A stretch of 64,000 nt of DNA from Lewinellaceae bacterium (GCA_016712415.1 JADJRC010000050.1:1-64000); one strand, 5' to 3'. Shown: positions 46,803 through 56,651, counted from the first letter of the stretch. Notes: generated by a model not told the origin, from the sequence alone. Numbers and translations are program-made.

Positions 46803-49800
46803 TTGGACACAACTTTCAACAACAACCGCTTTCAACTCAACGAGGCCGCCAAATCCCGTATCCTCATCATCGACGGGGCAATGGGCACCATGATCCAGCA
46901 GTACGGCCTGGAGGAAGCCGATTTCAGAGGCGACCGTTTTTTGCACCACCACAAAGACCTGAAGGGCAACAATGACCTGCTGTGCCTGACCCGGCCGGAT
47001 ATTATTGAAGCCATTCACCGGGCCTACCTGGAGGCAGGCGCCGATATCATCGAGACCAATACCTTCAACAGTACGTCTATTTCACAGGCAGATTACGATA
47101 TGCCCCCCGGCATCGCCTATGAGATAAGCCTCGCAGCCGCCCGGATCGCCCGGAAAGCCGCAGACCATTTTTCGGCGCAAACACCGGGGAAGCACCGTTT
47201 TGTTGCAGGCGCATTGGGGCCATTGAATAAAACCTTGTCGCTGTCGCCCGACGTCAATGATCCCGGTTATCGGGCCCTCGATTTCGACGAGGCCAAAACT
47301 GCTTACGCCGAACAAACGCGGGGGCTGGTGGAAGGCGGCGCCGATATCTTGCTGGTAGAAACCATTTTCGACACCCTGAACGCCAAAGCGGCCCTCTTTG
47401 CCATAGATGAGGTGTTCGAAGAAATGGGGGTACATCTCCCCATCATGATCTCCGGCACCATCACCGACGCCTCCGGGCGCACCCTGAGCGGCCAAACTGT
47501 GGAAGCATTCTGGATATCGGTAAAACACGTCAGACCTTTCTCCGTGGGACTGAATTGCGCCCTCGGGGCCGAAGAAATGCGCCCTTTCCTGGAATCGCTC
47601 TCCGGACTGGCGGATTGTTACGTGAGCGCCTACCCCAATGCGGGGCTGCCCAATGAGTTCGGCGAATACGATCAAACGCCGCATGAAATGTGTGGTTTTG
47701 TGGAGGACTTTGCCCGCTCCGGTTTTGTAAATATCGTGGGCGGATGTTGCGGTACAACCCCGCAGCACATACGCCATATCGCACAGCACGTTCAAAATAT
47801 CCCGCCCCGAACGCCTGCCAAACCCCTGCCCTTCAGCATGTACAGCGGCCTGGAGCCGCTTATCGTGCGGGAAAACACCAACTTTATCAATATCGGCGAG
47901 CGGACCAACGTCACCGGCTCCTCCAAATTTGCGCAACTCATCAAGTCAGGCAATTATTCAGAAGCGCTTACGGTAGCCAGACAGCAAGTGGATGGCGGTG
48001 CACAGATCATCGACGTCAATATGGATGAAGGCCTGCTCGATTCGGAAAAGGCAATGGTCAAATTCCTGAATCTGATGGGGGCCGAGCCTGATATTGCGAA
48101 ACTTCCCGTCATGGTGGACTCCTCCAAATTCAGTGTGATCGAGGCAGGCTTGAAGTGTTTGCAGGGAAAAAGCATTGTGAATTCGATCTCCATGAAGGAG
48201 GGCGAAGCGGAATTTATCCGCCAGGCCAAAATTTGCCGGCGTTACGGCGCAGCGGTGGTGGTGATGGCTTTCGATGAAAAAGGACAGGCGGACACCACTG
48301 CCCGCAAGGTGGAAATTTGTCAGCGCGCCTACCGAATCCTTACCGAACAAGTTGGTTTTGAACCCGCCGATATCATCTTCGACCCCAATGTATTCGCAGT
48401 AGCAACCGGCATTGAAGAACACAATGCGTACGCCATCAATTTTATTGAGGCGACCCGGATCATCAAAAAAACCTGCCCCGGAGTAAAGATCAGCGGCGGC
48501 GTCAGCAACCTCTCCTTTTCGTTTCGCGGCAACAATACCGTGCGTGAGGCCATGCATGCCGCCTTTCTCTACCACGCCATTCAGGCCGGTATGGATATGG
48601 GCATCGTCAATGCTGGCATGATCGAGGTGTATGAAGAGATACCCGGGGATTTGCTGAAATGCATTGAGGATGTACTGTTCAACCGGCGCCCGGATGCCAC
48701 CGAAGAACTGGTCAAACGCGCGGAATCTTTCAGAACCACCGGAGGCAAGCCGATCGGTGAAGACCTCGCCTGGCGGGAAAACACCGTGCAGGAGCGCATC
48801 ACCCACGCCCTGGTAAAAGGTATCGACAAATTCATCGAGCAGGACATGGAAGAAGCCCGGTTGCTCTACCCTGCCCCGCTTCAGGTGATAGAAGGACCGC
48901 TTATGGACGGCATGAATGTCGTCGGCGACCTGTTCGGTTCGGGAAAAATGTTCCTGCCACAGGTGGTCAAATCGGCGCGTGTAATGAAAAAGGCAGTCGC
49001 CTACCTGACCCCGTTTATCGAGGCGCTGAAAGGCTCGGGGGAACGCAGGTCGAAGGGAAAAATACTCATGGCAACGGTAAAAGGCGATGTACACGACATA
49101 GGTAAGAACATTGTAGGTGTGGTATTGGGATGCAACAATTACGATATCGTTGACCTCGGGGTGATGGTTCCGGCAGATAAAATACTGAAAGCGGCCCGGG
49201 AAGAAAATGTCGATGTGATCGGCCTTTCCGGACTAATCACGCCTTCTCTGGACGAGATGGTCCATGTCGCCAAAGAAATGCAGCGCCTGGGCATGAACCT
49301 GCCGCTGCTGATCGGCGGCGCTACCACCTCCAAAACCCACACCGCCGTCAAGGTAGAACCGCAATACCAAAACGCCCCTGTGGTACATGTGCTCGATGCC
49401 AGCCGAAGTGTGGCCGTCGTAAGTTCCCTGCTGACCAAAAACAAGGCTGATAACGAGCTGTTTACTGCCAATATCAAAGCCGAATACGAACGGATACGGG
49501 TACAGCGCGCGGGGCGCCAAAGCGCCCGCCAATCCCTGACCCTCGCCCAGGCCCGGGCCAACAAACTTCAGGTAGACTGGTCGCAGTACATCCCGCCCAG
49601 GCCGGCTTTCCTCGGCATCAAAACATTCGACCAATACCCGCTTGAAACGCTAACCGGGTACATCGACTGGACGCCTTTTTTCCAAAGCTGGCAATTGGCC
49701 GGGAAATATCCCGCCATCCTCCAGGATAAGGTGGTAGGCACTGAAGCGCAGCAGTTATACCGCGATGCGCAATCGCTGCTCCGGCGCATCATCGATGAAA

Positions 49801-50504
49801 AGTGGCTTTCGGCGCAGGCCGTTATCGGCATCTTTCCCGCTGCACCTGCCGGCGACGATGATATCCGGTTGTTCTCCGATGAAACGCGGACCCGGGAACT
49901 GGCTACGCTCCACCACCTGCGTCAGCAAAGTCAGAAAGCCCCGGGACAACCCAATTTCTGCCTGAGCGACTTTATCGCGCCTTCGGGCGACTACCTCGGC
50001 GCTTTTGCCGTCACGACAGGCGCCGGTCTGGAAGAACATGTCAAACGGTTCGAGGCGGCACACGACGACTACTCGGCAATTATGCTCAAGGCGCTGGCCG
50101 ACCGGCTCGCTGAAGCCTTTACAGAGCGGATGCACGAACTGGTGCGCAAGGAATACTGGGGTTATGCTTCGGCAGAACAACTGGACAACGATCAACTCAT
50201 CGGCGAGCAATACCAGGGTATTCGCCCGGCGCCGGGTTACCCCGCCTGTCCCGAACATACCGAAAAGCGCACCCTCTGGAAGCTGTTGCAACCCGATAAA
50301 AATGCGGGCATCACCCTGACGGAAAGTTGTGCGATGTATCCGGCGGCATCGGTAAGCGGCTGGTATTTCAGCCACCCGGAGGCGAAATATTTTGGTCTCG
50401 GGCAAATCGGAAAAGATCAGGTGGAAGACTATGCCCGTCGAAAAGGCATGGCATTTGCGGAAGCGGAACGTTGGCTGATGCCTGTAATTGATTACGATGT
50501 CTGA
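46803..50504 (+). CDS. metH: B12-dependent methionine synthase
   Basis: 1233 residues, full length. Transfers methyl from 5-methyl-tetrahydrofolate to homocysteine through cobalamin. Four modules in order: homocysteine-binding (1 to about 330, zinc cysteines in VGLNCALG and GGCCGTTPQHI), pterin-binding (about 355-620, INIGERTNVTGS, DVNMDEG), cobalamin-binding (about 650-900, with GDVHDIGKNIV, His ligand at about 763) and the C-terminal SAM activation domain (about 915-1233, RPAFLGIKTF, ...RPAPGYPACPEH). The start is a TTG; no ATG is in frame before the conserved IDGAMGTMIQ. No cobalamin riboswitch fits in the 74-bp gap upstream. Confidence 0.97.
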   Translation: MDTTFNNNRFQLNEAAKSRILIIDGAMGTMIQQYGLEEADFRGDRFLHHHKDLKGNNDLLCLTRPDIIEAIHRAYLEAGADIIETNTFNSTSISQADYDMPPGIAYEISLAAARIARKAADHFSAQTPGKHRFVAGALGPLNKTLSLSPDVNDPGYRALDFDEAKTAYAEQTRGLVEGGADILLVETIFDTLNAKAALFAIDEVFEEMGVHLPIMISGTITDASGRTLSGQTVEAFWISVKHVRPFSVGLNCALGAEEMRPFLESLSGLADCYVSAYPNAGLPNEFGEYDQTPHEMCGFVEDFARSGFVNIVGGCCGTTPQHIRHIAQHVQNIPPRTPAKPLPFSMYSGLEPLIVRENTNFINIGERTNVTGSSKFAQLIKSGNYSEALTVARQQVDGGAQIIDVNMDEGLLDSEKAMVKFLNLMGAEPDIAKLPVMVDSSKFSVIEAGLKCLQGKSIVNSISMKEGEAEFIRQAKICRRYGAAVVVMAFDEKGQADTTARKVEICQRAYRILTEQVGFEPADIIFDPNVFAVATGIEEHNAYAINFIEATRIIKKTCPGVKISGGVSNLSFSFRGNNTVREAMHAAFLYHAIQAGMDMGIVNAGMIEVYEEIPGDLLKCIEDVLFNRRPDATEELVKRAESFRTTGGKPIGEDLAWRENTVQERITHALVKGIDKFIEQDMEEARLLYPAPLQVIEGPLMDGMNVVGDLFGSGKMFLPQVVKSARVMKKAVAYLTPFIEALKGSGERRSKGKILMATVKGDVHDIGKNIVGVVLGCNNYDIVDLGVMVPADKILKAAREENVDVIGLSGLITPSLDEMVHVAKEMQRLGMNLPLLIGGATTSKTHTAVKVEPQYQNAPVVHVLDASRSVAVVSSLLTKNKADNELFTANIKAEYERIRVQRAGRQSARQSLTLAQARANKLQVDWSQYIPPRPAFLGIKTFDQYPLETLTGYIDWTPFFQSWQLAGKYPAILQDKVVGTEAQQLYRDAQSLLRRIIDEKWLSAQAVIGIFPAAPAGDDDIRLFSDETRTRELATLHHLRQQSQKAPGQPNFCLSDFIAPSGDYLGAFAVTTGAGLEEHVKRFEAAHDDYSAIMLKALADRLAEAFTERMHELVRKEYWGYASAEQLDNDQLIGEQYQGIRPAPGYPACPEHTEKRTLWKLLQPDKNAGITLTESCAMYPAASVSGWYFSHPEAKYFGLGQIGKDQVEDYARRKGMAFAEAERWLMPVIDYDV

Positions 50505-50563
50505 CCTCCAACCTCAATTATGACCGATCAGCGACAAAAAAGGAATAATTCTTGCCGCAGATT

Positions 50564-50592
50564 TTGGGCTGTCTCAAGATTGAGTAATTTTG
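50564..50592 (+). promoter_or_regulatory. Promoter of the exopolysaccharide-locus regulator
   Basis: TTG at 50564-50566, 18 nt, TAATTTTG at 50585-50592 (fits TAnnTTTG). The transcript would start roughly 10 nt before ATG 50609. The promoter is flanked by the two palindromes at 50573-50607. Confidence 0.5.
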
Positions 50593-50607
50593 CTGCTCAA
50601 TTTTGAG
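50573..50607. promoter_or_regulatory. Paired palindromes, candidate autoregulatory operator
   Basis: Two copies of a CTCAA-nn-TTGAG dyad: CTCAAGATTGAG at 50573-50584 and CTCAATTTTGAG at 50596-50607, 23 bp apart start to start (about two helical turns). One lies in the promoter spacer, the other just after the -7 element and before the ATG of a winged-helix regulator. Binding would block transcription, so negative autoregulation is the simplest reading. Confidence 0.5.
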
Positions 50608-50608
50608 C

Positions 50609-51172
50609 ATGATCGATGCACTTATCTCTTCCAAAACGCGGATTAAGCTGTTGTTGAAGTTTTTCCTCAACAGCCATGCCACGGCATATCTGCGCAGCCT
50701 GGAAAGCGAGTTCGGCGAATCCTCCAACGGGATTCGCATTGAACTGAACAGACTCGAACATGCGGGACTGCTGACTTCAGGCAGTGAGGGCAACAAGAAA
50801 ATTTTTCGTGCCAATACGGCCCATCCACTGTTCCATGAAATACACAACATCGTCATGAAACACATAGGGCTTGACCAGGTGATCGAAAATGTGGTCCGGC
50901 GCCTTGGCGATGTACAACGGGTCTACCTTGTCGGCGACTTTTCAAAAGGCATCGACAGCCAGGTGATCGACTTGATCTTTATCGGCGATTTTGACAAATC
51001 CTATCTCACGACCCTGGTCGAAAAGGCAGAAAAAATCGTGGGCAGGAAGATTCGCTACCTGATCTATGCATCGGAAGAAGCAGAGGCCATTGACTGGAAA
51101 CAATACAACCCCGAACCGCTCCTTTTATGGAGTCTCTCAACGGAAACTAATCCTCCCAATATTATCAACTAA
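50609..51172 (+). CDS. Winged-helix transcriptional regulator at the head of the exopolysaccharide locus
   Basis: 187 residues from ATG 50609. Residues 1-80 form a winged helix (KTRIKLLLKFFLNSHATAYLRSLESEFGES, then RIELNRLEHAGLLTSGSEGNKKIFRAN, ArsR-like). The C-terminal part (VQRVYLVGDFSKGIDSQVIDLIFIGD) resembles a nucleotidyltransferase fold such as in MNT-type proteins, but a clear GS..D.D catalytic motif is absent, so it is probably a ligand or dimer domain. Such proteins commonly precede surface-sugar clusters in Bacteroidota. Paired palindromes over its own promoter suggest autoregulation. Followed 24 bp later by the nucleotide-sugar dehydrogenase. Confidence 0.8.
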   Translation: MIDALISSKTRIKLLLKFFLNSHATAYLRSLESEFGESSNGIRIELNRLEHAGLLTSGSEGNKKIFRANTAHPLFHEIHNIVMKHIGLDQVIENVVRRLGDVQRVYLVGDFSKGIDSQVIDLIFIGDFDKSYLTTLVEKAEKIVGRKIRYLIYASEEAEAIDWKQYNPEPLLLWSLSTETNPPNIIN

Positions 51173-51196
51173 ATGTAAATCTTAATCTAATTGACC

Positions 51197-52486
51197 ATGT
51201 ATCAGGCACTTAAGAGCAAAAAAAAATCCCTGGCCGTCGTCGGACTCGGCTATGTGGGTTTGCCAATTGCGTTGGAATTTGCCCGCCATTTCAAGGTAAT
51301 CGGCTTTGACATCAACAAAACACGTATTGAAATGATGCGCCGGGGCGAAGACCCAAGTCGCGAACTTGACCCTTCGGCATTCAAGGGTACCGACATTATT
51401 TTCACCGATGAGATCGATGAACTGCGCAAAGCCAGTTTTTTTGTGATCGCAGTTCCAACCGACATTGACGAACACAAGGTACCCGACCTGAACCCCTTGA
51501 AAAAATCTTCTGTCAGCGTTGGAAAGGCCCTGAAAAAAGGAGATTATGTCGTGTACGAGTCTACCGTTTACCCCGGCTGTACGGAAGAGGATTGCCTGCC
51601 GATCCTGGAGGAACAGTCCGGGCTGAAAATGGGCCGCGACTTTAAACTGGGCTACTCTCCCGAACGCATTAACCCGGGCGACAAAACCCGGCCGCTGACA
51701 AAAATCCTGAAGATCGTGAGCGGCAGCGATGCAGAATCGCTGGATGAAATTGCGAGCACCTACGCCCACATCATTGAAGCGGGCGTATACAAGGCCAGCA
51801 GCATTAAAGTGGCGGAAGCAGCCAAAGTCATCGAGAACACCCAGCGCGACCTGAACATTTCGCTGATGAATGAACTCGCCATGATATTCGACCGTATGGG
51901 TATTGATACCCAGGAAGTAATAAAAGCGGCAGGTACAAAGTGGAATTTCCTGAAATTCTATCCCGGCCTCGTAGGCGGGCACTGTATCGGTGTCGATCCG
52001 TATTACCTCCTCCACAAATCGGTGGAACTCGGATACGAGCCGCAGGTCATTCTCAGCGGCCGTCGGATCAACGATGGTATGCCTGCCTGGATAGCCAAAA
52101 AACTTGTCCAATTGCTGATCCAGAAGGAGAAGAGCCCGGGCCATGCCAAAGTACTTGTACTGGGCATCACATTTAAAGAGGATGTGGCCGATATTCGCAA
52201 CTCAAAAGTGGCCGCACTCGTACATGAACTGCAGGATTTTTCTATCAACGTTCATATTGCCGACCCGCACGCTTCACCCAACGAGGTGGCGCATGAATAC
52301 AAACTGACGCTGGTGGACAAGATATCTGACGACTACGATGCGGTAGTGGTAGCCGTAGCACACGAAGAATACAAGAAATATGACAGTGCTTTTTTCAAAT
52401 CCATCACCTGTGAAAACGCGATCCTGATGGACCTGAAAGCGCTGTACCAGGATATAGACCCCGAGATACATTACTGGCGGCTTTAA
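51197..52486 (+). CDS. Nucleotide-sugar 6-dehydrogenase (WbpA/TviB-like UDP-HexNAc dehydrogenase)
   Basis: 429 residues. N-terminal NAD domain LAVVGLGYVGLPIALEFA, central KVAEAAKVIENTQRDLNISLMNELA, and the catalytic-Cys motif GLVGGHCIGVDPYYL (Cys at about 260). The C-terminal UDP-binding domain has LGITFKEDVADIRNSK. It oxidises the C6 hydroxyl of a UDP- or GDP-sugar to the uronic acid; the sequence is closer to the UDP-GlcNAc/GalNAc branch than to UDP-glucose dehydrogenases. The aminotransferase next door suggests an amino-uronic acid or deoxyamino sugar in the polymer. Confidence 0.92.
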   Translation: MYQALKSKKKSLAVVGLGYVGLPIALEFARHFKVIGFDINKTRIEMMRRGEDPSRELDPSAFKGTDIIFTDEIDELRKASFFVIAVPTDIDEHKVPDLNPLKKSSVSVGKALKKGDYVVYESTVYPGCTEEDCLPILEEQSGLKMGRDFKLGYSPERINPGDKTRPLTKILKIVSGSDAESLDEIASTYAHIIEAGVYKASSIKVAEAAKVIENTQRDLNISLMNELAMIFDRMGIDTQEVIKAAGTKWNFLKFYPGLVGGHCIGVDPYYLLHKSVELGYEPQVILSGRRINDGMPAWIAKKLVQLLIQKEKSPGHAKVLVLGITFKEDVADIRNSKVAALVHELQDFSINVHIADPHASPNEVAHEYKLTLVDKISDDYDAVVVAVAHEEYKKYDSAFFKSITCENAILMDLKALYQDIDPEIHYWRL

Positions 52487-52675
52487 TAACCGTTGCCTTT
52501 GTACAGTTTTAATGTACTGTAATTCAAATAATTGCCAATCAATTGCCATAAGTCCCCCCGCAACTTATGAAAGGCGAAGCCTTGCCGCCTGGAGAGCGCC
52601 GGCAGAAGCATGTATTACGGGGATAACGGGCTTCTGCCCGAATCAACTCTTCATCATCACAATTTTCTGTTGCTC

Positions 52676-53806
52676 ATGAACATCAGTATGGTTGACCTCA
52701 AGACCCAATACCTCCACATCAAACAGGAGGTGGACCGCGAAATAGCCGAAGTTATTGATTCCACCCAGTTTATCGGAGGCGCCAAGGTCACCGCTTTTCG
52801 CGAAAACCTCGAACAGTATCTGGGTGTAAAACACGTGATTCCCTGCGCCAACGGTACGGACGCCCTTCAGATCGCCATGATGGCCCTCGGCCTTCAACCC
52901 GGCGACGAGGTGATCATCCCTGCCTTTACCTATGTTGCCACCGCAGAAGTGATCGGCCTGCTGGGCTTCACGCCTGTCATGACCGACGTCGACCCCGACA
53001 CCTTTAATATTCGTGTCGATCACATCGAGGCGGCCATTACACCGCGCACCAAAGCGATCGTCCCGGTGCACCTCTTTGGACAATGTGCGGATATGGAGCC
53101 GATCATGGCGCTCGCCAAAAAACACAACCTGTACGTTATTGAAGACAACGCTCAGGCCATCGGCGGCGACTACACAGCCCCTTCAACCGGCCTTAAAAGC
53201 AAAACAGGTACCATCGGACACTACGGCTGTACTTCCTTTTTCCCCTCAAAAAACCTGGGATGTTACGGCGACGGCGGCGCGTTGATGACCAACGACGATG
53301 AGCTCGCCAAAGCAGCGCGGATCATCGCCAACCACGGCCAGTCGAAACAGTATTACCACGACAAGATCGGGGTGAACTCGCGCCTCGACGCCATTCAGGC
53401 CGCCGTATTACTCGTCAAATTAAAATACCTGGATACCTATTGTGCCGCACGCGCACGCGTTGCCGACGCCTACGACCAGGCATTTGCCGGCATTTCGGCC
53501 TTAAAAACACCGGTGCGTGCGCCCTACTCCACCCATGTGTTTCACCAGTATACCATGCAGGTGACAGACGGTCGCCGGGATGCCCTGAAGACTTTTCTTG
53601 CCGAACAGGAGGTGCCTTCCATGATCTATTACCCGGTACCGCTTTACAAACAGGAGGCCTTTAAGCAATACTGGAATGGCACAATACTGCCGGTAACAGA
53701 ACGGCTCTGTGAAACCGTTATTTCCCTGCCTGTTCATACAGAAATGACACCGGAAGTGCTGGAAAAGATCACCGGATCTGTAAAAGCCTTTTTCGCCGGC
53801 AGCTGA
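52676..53806 (+). CDS. DegT/DnrJ/EryC1-family sugar aminotransferase
   Basis: 376 residues from ATG 52676 (MNISMVDLKTQYLHIKQEVD, the typical family start). PLP-binding features: CANGTDALQIAMMALG, DEVIIPAFTYVATAEVI, IEDNAQAIGG and the Lys in FFPSKNLGCYGDGGA (Lys at about 197). It transfers an amino group from glutamate to a keto-sugar nucleotide (WbpE/WlbC-like). The gap before it (52487-52675) holds a TACAGT/ACTGTA dyad at 52502-52521 and a CGGGC-TTCT-GCCCG hairpin at 52627-52640 without a T-run, but no gene. Confidence 0.92.
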   Translation: MNISMVDLKTQYLHIKQEVDREIAEVIDSTQFIGGAKVTAFRENLEQYLGVKHVIPCANGTDALQIAMMALGLQPGDEVIIPAFTYVATAEVIGLLGFTPVMTDVDPDTFNIRVDHIEAAITPRTKAIVPVHLFGQCADMEPIMALAKKHNLYVIEDNAQAIGGDYTAPSTGLKSKTGTIGHYGCTSFFPSKNLGCYGDGGALMTNDDELAKAARIIANHGQSKQYYHDKIGVNSRLDAIQAAVLLVKLKYLDTYCAARARVADAYDQAFAGISALKTPVRAPYSTHVFHQYTMQVTDGRRDALKTFLAEQEVPSMIYYPVPLYKQEAFKQYWNGTILPVTERLCETVISLPVHTEMTPEVLEKITGSVKAFFAGS

Positions 53807-53821
53807 TTGTACCGAATAGCA

Positions 53822-53851
53822 TTGAAGAACGGAGCATCTTTGCTACCTTGT
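53822..53851 (+). promoter_or_regulatory. Possible promoter of the export gene
   Basis: TTG at 53822-53824, 19 nt, TACCTTGT at 53844-53851 (one mismatch to TAnnTTTG). Spacing is ideal; the -7 element is imperfect. Confidence 0.35.
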
Positions 53852-53876
53852 TTCCCCTTTCGAATTCTTACATGCC

Positions 53877-56651
53877 ATGACAAAACCGGTTCAACTGTTC
53901 TTTCGCAGCGCGTTGGTCCTGCTGTTTTTTAATCTGATTTTCAGTACAGGCTTTTCGCAGAATCCAACACCTTCCAATGCATCCATACGGCAGCAGGCAA
54001 GCCAGGAGATACAACGGAGGGGCCTGGATGAATCGGAAGTCCGTACCCGGCTGCTTCAAAAAGGCATTGATATAGACAGCATTACACCCGAACAACTTCC
54101 CGGCCTGCAGGGAACAATTGAAAGCGTGATCGCCGAACTGGAGGCGGAAAAGGCCAACGCAAATAAAGCGCCGCAAGCCGGCAATACCCCGGCAACGACA
54201 CCGGCAGTGCCAAATGCAGGAAGCATTTCCCGCGAACAGGCCGAACAAATCCAGCAAAAGGTACGACAGGGGATCAGTGTGCAGGAAGCCATTTCTGAGG
54301 GCCTTGTTGCCACCGATACCCTGCCGCCTGCACAAGTGTACGGCCAACACCTTTTCCGCGACAAATCGCTGGCTGTATTCCGAACCACCAACGAAGTAAA
54401 ACCACCGGATAGCTATATCCTCAGCCCAGGCGATGTCATCACGATCAGTATTTTCGGTGCATCACAGTTCGACAACCGGTTTGAGATTCTGAAGGACGGG
54501 TACATCCAGCCCGTCAATATGCCCAAGATTTTCCTGAAAGGTGTTCCGCTCGGTAAGGCCAAAGCCTTGCTCAGCAGCCGGTTCAGCCAGTTCTACCGTT
54601 TTACGCCCGAACAGTTTGCCGTGAGCCTGACCACTGCCAGGAGTATCACAGTCAATATTTTTGGGGAAACCGTTCACTACGGCAGCTTTTCGATGTCGGC
54701 CATCAACACGGCTTTTAACGCCCTTATGGCCGCATCCGGCCCCAATGACCTGGGTACCGTGCGCAATATCCAGGTCATCCGAGGGAAAGAATCCCGGCGT
54801 CTGGACATTTACGCTTTCATGAATAACCCCGCTATCCAGTACGATTTTTTCCTGGAAGACAATGATATCATTCACGTGCCTGTTGCAGAGCGTATCGTTG
54901 GTATCCGGGGAGCGATCAGGCGCCCGTTCCGATATGAACTGACAGGAAATGAAAACCTGATTCAACTCATCGGGTTTGCCGGCGGACTGCGTGCAGATGC
55001 GTACCGGGAGCTGCTGCAGATCAGGCGATTTGAACAGGACAAACAAATCCTGATCGACGTTAATCTGAATGACCTGATGGCCCGGAATGGGGATTTTGCC
55101 TTGAAAAACGGCGATGAAGTAATTGTACGCACCATCCTTGCGCCAATAGAAAACATTGTTACCATTGATGGAGCGGTGGATTTTCCGGGCCAATATGCGC
55201 TCAGCGAAACCCAGCGACTCAGCGATCTGCTCAAAAAAGGCGGTATCAGGCCTGATAGCCGCACAGATATCGCCTTTTTGCTACGTACCAATACGGACAA
55301 TACGACCCGGTTGGTTCAAATAGATATTGATGCCATTATCTCTTCCCCTGGGACCGACCCGGACCTGGCGCTTCAACTCAAGGACAAGGTCAGTGTGTTC
55401 CGGAAAAGTCGTTTTACCGATAACAGCATTGTGACTATTTTCGGGGCCGTCCGCGACAGCCTGGTATACTATCCCTATACAAAAGACTCTTCTCTGACGC
55501 TGCAAAGGGCTATTTTGCTGGCAGGCGGACTCAGTCCCGACGCCAACGGCATGGGCCTGATTACCCGAAACAACCCCGGCAATGTCAAGGAACTGGAATA
55601 CGTTGAAGTCGACCTGGCAGCCGCTTTTGATAATCCCGCCTCGCCGGCCAATATCATACTTGAACCGTTCGACCGGCTTGAAGCCATGTCCCGATCCGCC
55701 TATGCCGATACGGCTACCATCAGGGTGAGCGGCGCCGTCCGGCGTCCCGGCAAGTTTATTTACGGGATCAATATGAGCCTTCGCGATGCCCTGCTATTAG
55801 CCGGCGGGTTGAAAATGGAGGCTGCCCGCAACCGGCTCGATATTTACCGCATACAGATCAGGGAAAACGAACCCACGCGCGCGATTGTCGCTACGGCAAA
55901 GGTGGACAGCAGCCTCGCTTCGGCAGCGGGATTTGCCATTCTGCCATACGATGAAATTGTAGTACGCAGCGTTCCCGAGTTTGAATTTCAGCGCTTTGTC
56001 ACCTTGGAGGGCGAGGTGCGTTACCCGGGCAGGTATGCATTGGTCAGTGACAACGAGACATTATCCGACATCATTCAGCGCGCCGGAGGGCTCAGCACGG
56101 AATCATTTGCCGAAGGCACATCCCTGTACCGCCAGAAGGAACAAAAAGGATATGTCGTCACCGACCTGAGCCAGGCCCTGCGCAACTACCGGTCGATTCA
56201 CAACCATATTTTGAAAGATGGCGATATCATTACCGTGCCCAAACGCGAAGACCTTGTCTCCATTCGCATCGGAAATACACGCGCTTCGGAGGTCATCAGT
56301 GCCCCGCTTATCGCCAACGGCCTGATCAACGTCGCCTATTCGCCAGGCAAACGTGCAGGCTGGTTTATCCGAAAATACACCGCCGGCTTCGGCAAAAACG
56401 CCCGTCGTACCCACGTGACGGTGGAACAGCCGAACGGCAAGATCAATCGTACGCTCAATTTCGGGCTGTTCAAAGTTTATCCGCGCGTTACCAAAGGCTC
56501 CGTTATTTCCGTCGGTGCAAAACCCGAAAAAGTAAAAAAGGAACCTGCTGAGAAAAAGCCGGTTGACTGGGACAAGGCTTTTACGCAAATACTGGCAACG
56601 GTCGGCACCCTGGCAACGGTACTGCTAGCCGTATCTGCGCTCAAAAACTGA
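53877..56651 (+). CDS. Polysaccharide export outer-membrane protein with at least five SLBB domains (Wza-like)
   Basis: 924 residues, more than twice Wza of E. coli. Signal peptide (LFFRSALVLLFFNLIFSTGFSQ-type), a low-complexity Gln/Ala region to about 130, then the Poly-export domain (PDSYILSPGDVITISIFGASQFD, about 180). At least five SLBB units follow, each with a G.V..PG.Y pattern and a later AGGL: GIRGAIRRPFRY, TIDGAVDFPGQY, TIFGAVRDSLVY, RVSGAVRRPGKF and TLEGEVRYPGRY. A hydrophobic helix ends the protein (LATVGTLATVLLAVSAL) and may span the outer membrane as in Wza. It forms the exit channel for the polymer. Wzz follows after 12 bp. Confidence 0.92.
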   Translation: MTKPVQLFFRSALVLLFFNLIFSTGFSQNPTPSNASIRQQASQEIQRRGLDESEVRTRLLQKGIDIDSITPEQLPGLQGTIESVIAELEAEKANANKAPQAGNTPATTPAVPNAGSISREQAEQIQQKVRQGISVQEAISEGLVATDTLPPAQVYGQHLFRDKSLAVFRTTNEVKPPDSYILSPGDVITISIFGASQFDNRFEILKDGYIQPVNMPKIFLKGVPLGKAKALLSSRFSQFYRFTPEQFAVSLTTARSITVNIFGETVHYGSFSMSAINTAFNALMAASGPNDLGTVRNIQVIRGKESRRLDIYAFMNNPAIQYDFFLEDNDIIHVPVAERIVGIRGAIRRPFRYELTGNENLIQLIGFAGGLRADAYRELLQIRRFEQDKQILIDVNLNDLMARNGDFALKNGDEVIVRTILAPIENIVTIDGAVDFPGQYALSETQRLSDLLKKGGIRPDSRTDIAFLLRTNTDNTTRLVQIDIDAIISSPGTDPDLALQLKDKVSVFRKSRFTDNSIVTIFGAVRDSLVYYPYTKDSSLTLQRAILLAGGLSPDANGMGLITRNNPGNVKELEYVEVDLAAAFDNPASPANIILEPFDRLEAMSRSAYADTATIRVSGAVRRPGKFIYGINMSLRDALLLAGGLKMEAARNRLDIYRIQIRENEPTRAIVATAKVDSSLASAAGFAILPYDEIVVRSVPEFEFQRFVTLEGEVRYPGRYALVSDNETLSDIIQRAGGLSTESFAEGTSLYRQKEQKGYVVTDLSQALRNYRSIHNHILKDGDIITVPKREDLVSIRIGNTRASEVISAPLIANGLINVAYSPGKRAGWFIRKYTAGFGKNARRTHVTVEQPNGKINRTLNFGLFKVYPRVTKGSVISVGAKPEKVKKEPAEKKPVDWDKAFTQILATVGTLATVLLAVSALKN

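Noticed and set aside
52502..52521. TACAGT-8-ACTGTA dyad after the nucleotide-sugar dehydrogenase
   Set aside because: Short arms, AT-rich context and no promoter overlapping it; a dyad of this size can occur by chance.
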